From Ridgeia piscesae (Eukaryota; Annelida; Polychaeta; Sabellida; Siboglinidae): a DNA stretch of 64,000 nt. The notes below the pieces were generated by a model, which was given only the letters and a program-made list of their open reading frames with translations, was not told the DNA's origin and did not search any database. The stretch covers positions 225,001-289,000 of the forward strand of contig JAODUO010000421.1 of NCBI GenBank assembly GCA_025642075.2. Direction: 5' to 3'. Every line of letters starts with the position of its first letter. Within the stretch, counting starts at the first letter, position 1. Both the position numbers and the translations under genes were made by a program. Positions 1-64,000 of the stretch are shown here, piece by piece.

Positions 1-45
<45 letters not shown>
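1..45. repeat. (AT)n microsatellite at window edge
   Basis: Pure AT dinucleotide run, cut by the start of the window. Confidence 0.95.
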
Positions 46-47
<2 letters not shown>

Positions 48-1414
48 GTGTTAGTGTAAGATATGTTGATGTTTATCTAGGCAGATTATGCAGCAGCGTT
101 GGTAAGTGATAACGTAGCAGTTTCAGTGTGATTTTCGTATTTAAACTCGCTTAGGTAAAACGCAGGCAGATTATTAGTAATCTATTTGGTCTATTTATGT
201 TGTTATTGCAAAAAAACAGGCGATATAGATCCGATTATTGGCTAAAACAATTTTTTATTTACAACGTGTTAATTTTATATTTTCACCACTACGCCTAACA
301 ATTATTTCATAGAGCAGTCAACAGGCTCTCGACATTTTCTTGATTTCACAAAATGTTTGACATATAAAAATACGGTAAAAGGTACTTACGATGGATTGGC
401 GTTCCACGAGGTTATCTTGTTGGTCGCGTGTCACAATAGTAGTGGCGTTAATCGCGCCAGGTATAGCAACTGCTTCGTAACTGAACCAGCTGTTTTGTGC
501 ATATTCACGGTTTCAGCATATCAACGGTTTCATATTAGGCGAAACCACCATGACATGAACGGAATGGAAACGGATATACATATGACATTTGGAATATATT
601 GGGGGATATCACCTTTATGGTAATTTAATACATCTTGCTAATTTTTTAATCCTTGGAGACTGAGAATAATCAAAAAGCATACTCACGGTTTCACTGAAAA
701 CAGTCTCAAATCGGTTATTGGTCAAACTTTCATTTATTAACAACTGGGCTGACTCACATTGCTGTACCGATTGCTTACTACCGGACTGGTGCATAGTCCT
801 GAAGGAGTGCATACACACGGTTTCATAAAACTTCAGCAACATAAAAATATTAACCAAAATTCAGGGCTTATGCAATAAAGTGTATGTCAATACGTGAACA
901 AAACACATGGCATTATAACGCGATATAATTTGGATTTGGACATACTGTGATACTATATAAAAACATGGTTATCAACATTACAATATCGGGCTATTACAGA
1001 AAAATATTACATAAAAATTTCACATGTACCACAAATGTTTACCTACAATAGTCAAAGTTATCATCAAAACTACAGCAAACTACATATAGGTATCCCCTGA
1101 AAGCTGTGGTCAATACGCATACGGTGATACGCACAATGCTTCTTGCAATTTCGTTGGATGAATGAAAATTTCACGGTTGTTTACAACCTTGTCACGGTTT
1201 ATGGCGCACTGAAATTTTTTGCTGTGTGTTTGCGTTTCTCAAATATAAGGCTGCTTCGTTCATTTAAGTTTGTTACAAATAACGTTGCTGCGAATTTGTA
1301 GACGTCCTTTTCCCCACATTGTCCGCTATATCTAATAAAAGATGTATTTAATCATAATGACACTGAAACTTATATGAACACGAAAATGGGCTTGGCAACA
1401 TCCATCAAAACAAA
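46..1414. other. 5' flank without recognisable gene
   Basis: AT-rich, with short open frames that show no family resemblance. The motif ACGGTTTCA/T recurs at irregular spacing between about 500 and 830. No promoter element could be assigned. Confidence 0.5.
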
Positions 1415-3069
1415 CAGCCTCCTCACTCCATGACAGTACAATGGTCGCTTCATGCTAATTACGCAATTTGACGGCATCATTTCAAAGTCAAAGAGCCTCT
1501 ACATCTAGATTACATTGCGCCTTGGTTGGAATGGTAAACTGCGAAAACAACAATGGATGGTAGAATCATAGATTTTTTTTAGTAATCCTATCCGTTTTAA
1601 TTTAACTTCCCTCAACTTCCTACGAATGTCCAATGCCCAACCGTCTAATAGCGCATCATATCCATGTGCGCACCGATTAGTCATTACAGCGTCTCCATGC
1701 AGAGCAACAAGGCATAACACATTATGATCACGTGATATCTAGACCGAAAATGCCATGGCGCCTATGTTTTCAATTGGCTAAACTCTATCCATTTTATGCC
1801 TCTGACTCAGGCCTGTGGTGTAATCGCACTCTTTACGCGCGCGTGCGATGTTTATTTTGTTCAGTTAATTTCTGAATTCCAGTTAATTTCTGAATTCCAA
1901 CAATTTTATAACTATAAGGCTGGACATATTATGAATGAATGCAGTGGTACTGGGTACTGGGCATAACAGCGCCACGTGATTAATAACGCTTCTTTCTATC
2001 TCTTTGGGCATAAAAATACAAGATTATGAGTTATCCTGATTTAAAAATAGTAATCAAGCCGATTTTTAAGAGGCACTACTTGATTTGGCAACCACATGGC
2101 GCTTTGATTTGAGCAAGGTTACAATCACGGTCGCTAGGTTAGGCTGCGGCGCCACGCGTTTCTCGGAAGTAAACATGGCAACATTTTAATAAGGCACAAT
2201 TGCCGTAGGATCACAGAGTCTGAGGAAGAGTGTAGATGCTAAAAGAAAGAAGAAATGTGGTAGTTGACGTATTTATCTCGGGTATTCTTATGATGAATTG
2301 GCAAGACGACAATCGTTTATCTGGGTAAACCCACACATCGTCAGCCGAGCATCTGACACAATGTGTTACCTGTCACTGCCAGCCCGTACTCGGTACTGCG
2401 CCGCGCTCTTGCCGTAGTTTCCCCACGGCCCTGTCAATGACAACAACTTTAAATTCTCAAGTTAAAATTCTCGTCTCACTGCATACGTGCGTGTCTCACT
2501 CATGACATATATATATATCAGAAGAGGGGGGTGCTGCTGGAACATTGCTGTTTCTCCTGCACCCTAAATTACCTTGCTGCAGTTTGAACGAGGGGCACAG
2601 CCATTTGTATGTCCCTCAAACAAAATATCTATGACCACTTTGCGTCCATTTCCCCATGTTTTTCAGATGTTTAAAGGTGTATGTGCATACCCTTCACACA
2701 TTTTCACACCCGTCTCATCATCGCTGTATTACTTAAGATTTACTGGGGGAGCAGAACCATGTCTATCCCCCCATTCCTTTTTGGAAACATTTGAATATGG
2801 CCCACATTGGCACAACGTTAATTTAATTAGGGTGGTTGACCAATGTGGGCCCAACATTCATATCTCTGACACAATGACATGAAGTCAGCATTGTGTCAGA
2901 GATATGATATATTTTTGATTCTATCATCCATTGTTGTTTTCGCAGTTTACCATTCCAACCAAGGCGCAATGTAATCTAGATGTAGAGGCTCTTTGACTTT
3001 GAAATGATGCCGTCAAATTGCGTAATTAGCATGAAGCGACCATTGTACTGTCATGGAGTGAGGAGGCTG
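1415..3069. repeat. 154-bp inverted repeat pair flanking 1.35 kb
   Basis: Positions 1415-1568 and 2916-3069 are reverse complements over 154 bp with a single mismatch by eye. The arms start CAGCCTCCTCACTCC and end near GAATCA. The spacer (1569-2915) has no recognisable gene and contains a 19-bp direct repeat near 1864-1901 and two further palindromes (2799-2904). It could be a TIR element or a recent inverted duplication upstream of RASA1 exon 1. Confidence 0.85.
2799..2904. repeat. Two adjacent palindromes
   Basis: GGCCCACATTGG (2799-2810) pairs with CCAATGTGGGCC (2840-2851); TATCTCTGACACAATG (2861-2876) pairs with CATTGTGTCAGAGATA (2889-2904). The two hairpins sit 10 bp apart. Confidence 0.8.
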
Positions 3070-3487
3070 CTGAATCACTTATCTTACAGAATTCCGCGGG
3101 AATTTGCTTGCTTCCATAGACAAAAATTTACCTATGCGCGTAACATACCGGAATCAACGCATGGAGACTGAGTGACACCAGCGTGACTCATCAACCGTAC
3201 ATAATCTTCGTTTGACCACGGACTTGTTTGCATATAAGTCCATGCCATGGTTTGACTTGTTTAATGTTGTTACACCAGCCATCGTGGCATAGCCACCGAT
3301 AGTGGCGCCACCTGCTGTGGCGCCAATAAGTACACATGACTGTACGTGGTTCGTCATGTATAACGTAATTATTGTAATAAGAACTTTCATGTTGTTCTCT
3401 ATTCTAAACAATTGGTACAGTCGCGCGCCAATTGTGTCTTAGATATGCTTAAAGTAATATACTAACATTTTTGTTACTATAATATTT

Positions 3488-61300
<57,813 letters not shown>

Positions 61301-61429
61301 GTGAGTAGGCATGCATGGCCGAGTTGGTTGTCAGCCATGTTTGTTTTGCCCATCACATAATACTCAAATTCATAGAGTAGACGATTATTTGTTATTAGGC
61401 AGGTTCTGATTATAAAGGGTGTCAAAAAA

Positions 61430-64000
61430 ATCACGTACACTCTTGCTCATGAGAATACAGTGTATTAATAATCAAAGGACAGGACAAGTTGATAGAACCA
61501 TCTATATGGGGTGGGAGGTGGGGGTGGGGGCTGGGTGGAATCACAGCACCATCCATATGGGGGTGGGGGCTAGAGTGAATAACAGCACCATCCATATGGG
61601 GTGGAGGCTGGAGTGAATCACAGCACCATCCATATGGGGGTGGGGGCTAGAGTGAATCACAACACCATCCATATGGGGTGGAGGCTGGAGTGAATCACAG
61701 CACCATCCATATGGGGTGGAGGCTGGAGTGAATCACAACACCATCCATATGGGGTGAAGGCTGGAGTGAATCACAACACCATCCATATGGGGTGGGGGCT
61801 GGAGTGAATCACAACACCATCCATATGGGGTGGGGGCTGGGGTGAATCACAGCACCATCCATATGGGGTGGAGGCTGGAGTGAATCACAACACCATCCAT
61901 ATGGGGTGGAGGCTGGAGTGAATCACAGCACCATCCATATGGGGTGGGGGCTGGAGTGAATCACAGCACCATCCATATGGGGTGGGGGCTGGAGTGAATC
62001 ACAACACCATCCATATGGGGTGGGGGCTGGAGTGAATCACAACACCATCCATATGGGGTGGGGGCTGGAGTGAATCACAACACCATCCATATGGGGTGGA
62101 GGCTGGAGTGAATCACAGCACCATCCATATGGGGTGGAGGCTGGAGTGAATCACAACACCATCCATATGGGGTGGGGGCTGGAGTGAATCACAACACCAT
62201 CCATATGGGGTGGGGGCTGGGTGAATCACAACACCATCCATATGGGGTGGGGGCTGGAGTGAATCACAGCACCATCCATATGGGGTGGAGGCTGGAGTGA
62301 ATCACAGCACCATCCATATGGGGTGGGGGCTGGAGTGAATCACAGCACCATCCATATGGGGTGGGGGCTGGAGTGAATCACAACACCATCCATATGGGGT
62401 GGGGGCTGGAGTGAATCACAACACCATCCATATGGGGTGGAGGCTGGAGTGAATCACAGCACCATCCATATGGGGTGGAGGCTGGAGTGAATCACAGCAC
62501 CATCCATATGGGGTGGAGGCTGGAGTGAATCACAGCACCATCCATATGGGGTGGAGGCTGGAGTGAATCACAGCACCATCCATATGGGGTGGAGGCTGAA
62601 ATGAATCACAGCACCATCCATATGGGGTGGAGGCTGAATGAATCACAGCACCATCCATATGGGGTGGAGGCTGGAATGAATCACAGCACCATCCATATGG
62701 GGTGGAGGCTGGAGTGAATCACAGCACCATCCATATGGGGTGGAGGCTGGAGTGAATCACAGCACCATCCATATGGGGTGGAGGCTGAGTGAATCACAGC
62801 ACCATCCATATGGGGTGGAGGCTGTAGTTAATCACAGCACCATCCATATGGGGTGGAGGCTGTAGTTAATCACAGCACCATCCATATGGGGTGGAGGCTG
62901 TAGTTAATCACAGCACCATCCATATGGGGTGGAGGCTGTAGTTAATCACAGCACCATCCATATGGGGTGGAGGCTGTAGTTAATCACAGCACCATCCATA
63001 TGGGGTGGAGGCTGTAGTTAATCACAGCACCATCCATATGGGGTGGAGGCTGTAGTTAATCACAGCACCATCCATATGGGGTGGAGGCTGTAGTTAATCA
63101 CAGCACCATCCATATGGGGTGGAGGCTGTGTTAATCACAGCACCATCCATATGGGGTGGAGGCTGTAGTTAATCACAGCACCATCCATATGGGAGTGGAG
63201 GCTGAATGAATCACAGCACCATCCATATGGGGTGGAGGCTGGAATGAATCACAGCACCATCCATATGGGGTGGAGGCTGTAGTTAATCACAGCACCATCC
63301 ATATGGGGTGGAGGCTGGAATGAATCACAGCACCATCCATATGGGAGTGGAGGCTGGAATGAATCACAGCACCATCCATATGGGAGTGGAGGCTGGAATG
63401 AATCACAGCACCATCCATATGGGAGTGGAGGCTGGAATGAATCACAGCACCATCCATATGGGGTGGAGGCTGGAATGAATCACAGCACCATCCATATGGG
63501 GTGGAGGCTGGAATGAATCACAGCACCATCCATATGGGGTGGAGGCTGGAATGAATCACAGCACCATCCATATGGGGTGGAGGCTGGAATGAATCACAGC
63601 ACCATCCATATGGGGTGGAGGCTGTAGTTAATCACAGCACCATCCATATGGGGTGGAGGCTGGAATGAATCACAGCACCATCCATATGGGGTGGAGGCTG
63701 TAGTTAATCACAGCACCATCCATATGGGGTGGAGGCTGTAGTTAATCACAGCACCATCCATATGGGGTGGAGGCTGGAGTGAATCACAGCACCATCCATA
63801 TGGGAGTGGAGGCTGTAGTTAATCACAGCACCATCCATATGGGAGTGGAGGCTGGAATGAATCACAGCACCATCCATATGGGGTGGAGGCTGTAGTTAAT
63901 CACAGCACCATCCATATGGGGTGGAGGCTGTAGTTAATCACAGCACCATCCATATGGGGTGGAGGCTGGAATGAATCACAGCACCATCCATATGGGGTGG
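61430..64000. repeat. 38-bp minisatellite, about 66 copies, runs off the window
   Basis: Unit CACAGCACCATCCATATGGG GTGGAGGCTGGAGTGAAT. It begins near 61494, about 195 bp after the exon 13 donor. Variants are ordered along the array: CACAACACC and GGGGGCTGG forms in the first third, GTAGTTAAT forms from about 62825 on, and GGGAGTGG forms from about 63190 on. Confidence 0.98.

Noticed and set aside
61430..64000. CRISPR-like regular array
   Set aside because: Units are contiguous with no unique spacers and the DNA is a eukaryotic intron.

Overview
This is metazoan nuclear DNA, probably from a mollusc or another lophotrochozoan. It carries one recognisable host gene in many short exons with canonical GT-AG introns up to 29 kb long. 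Microsatellites, minisatellites and decayed transposons are dense throughout. The species cannot be read from the sequence; the mollusc suggestion rests on repeat style (a tRNA-derived SINE with a conserved central domain, DIRS and Penelope-like relics, very long CA/GT runs) and is an inference.

The gene is the orthologue of RASA1 (p120 RasGAP), on the + strand. Thirteen coding exons (3488-3720, 10207-10356, 11450-11585, 40558-40628, 48126-48243, 49453-49537, 50329-50473, 50920-50995, 51518-51662, 55378-55460, 56781-56854, 60654-60738, 61062-61300) join without a phase conflict into about 546 codons: a short acidic N-terminus, SH2, SH3, SH2, PH and the start of C2. The rest of C2 and the RasGAP catalytic domain must lie beyond position 64000. 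Few of these exons stand out as open frames on their own; they were found by reading splice junctions and following the protein.

Layout: 1-3487 is 5' flank with a near-perfect 154-bp inverted repeat. Intron 1 (3721-10206) holds a CA run, dispersed repeats, a GGGTCCATTTTCTAT-type element and a long hairpin close to exon 2. Intron 3 (11586-40557) holds two truncated pieces of one hAT-like family, a broken DIRS-type retrotransposon (about 14.0-18.2 kb), a 4.9-kb minisatellite (22.3-27.5 kb), a non-LTR RT fragment, a 739-bp hAT-like element with its target duplication, and a Penelope-like RT fragment split by a SINE. Intron 4 (40629-48125) holds a 740-bp GT tract and a foldback-type element that contains a piggyBac-like TTAA insertion. 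Intron 9 holds a second GGGTCCATTTTCTAT element with another TIR element inside it. Intron 11 holds a pogo/Tigger-like TA element. Intron 13 is a 38-bp minisatellite running off the end of the window.

I found no operon, CRISPR array, intact transposase or convincing new gene system. The points most worth a second look are structural: recent inverted repeats, nested insertions with readable target duplications, a microsatellite expansion with its unexpanded relative nearby, and minisatellites just after splice donors.
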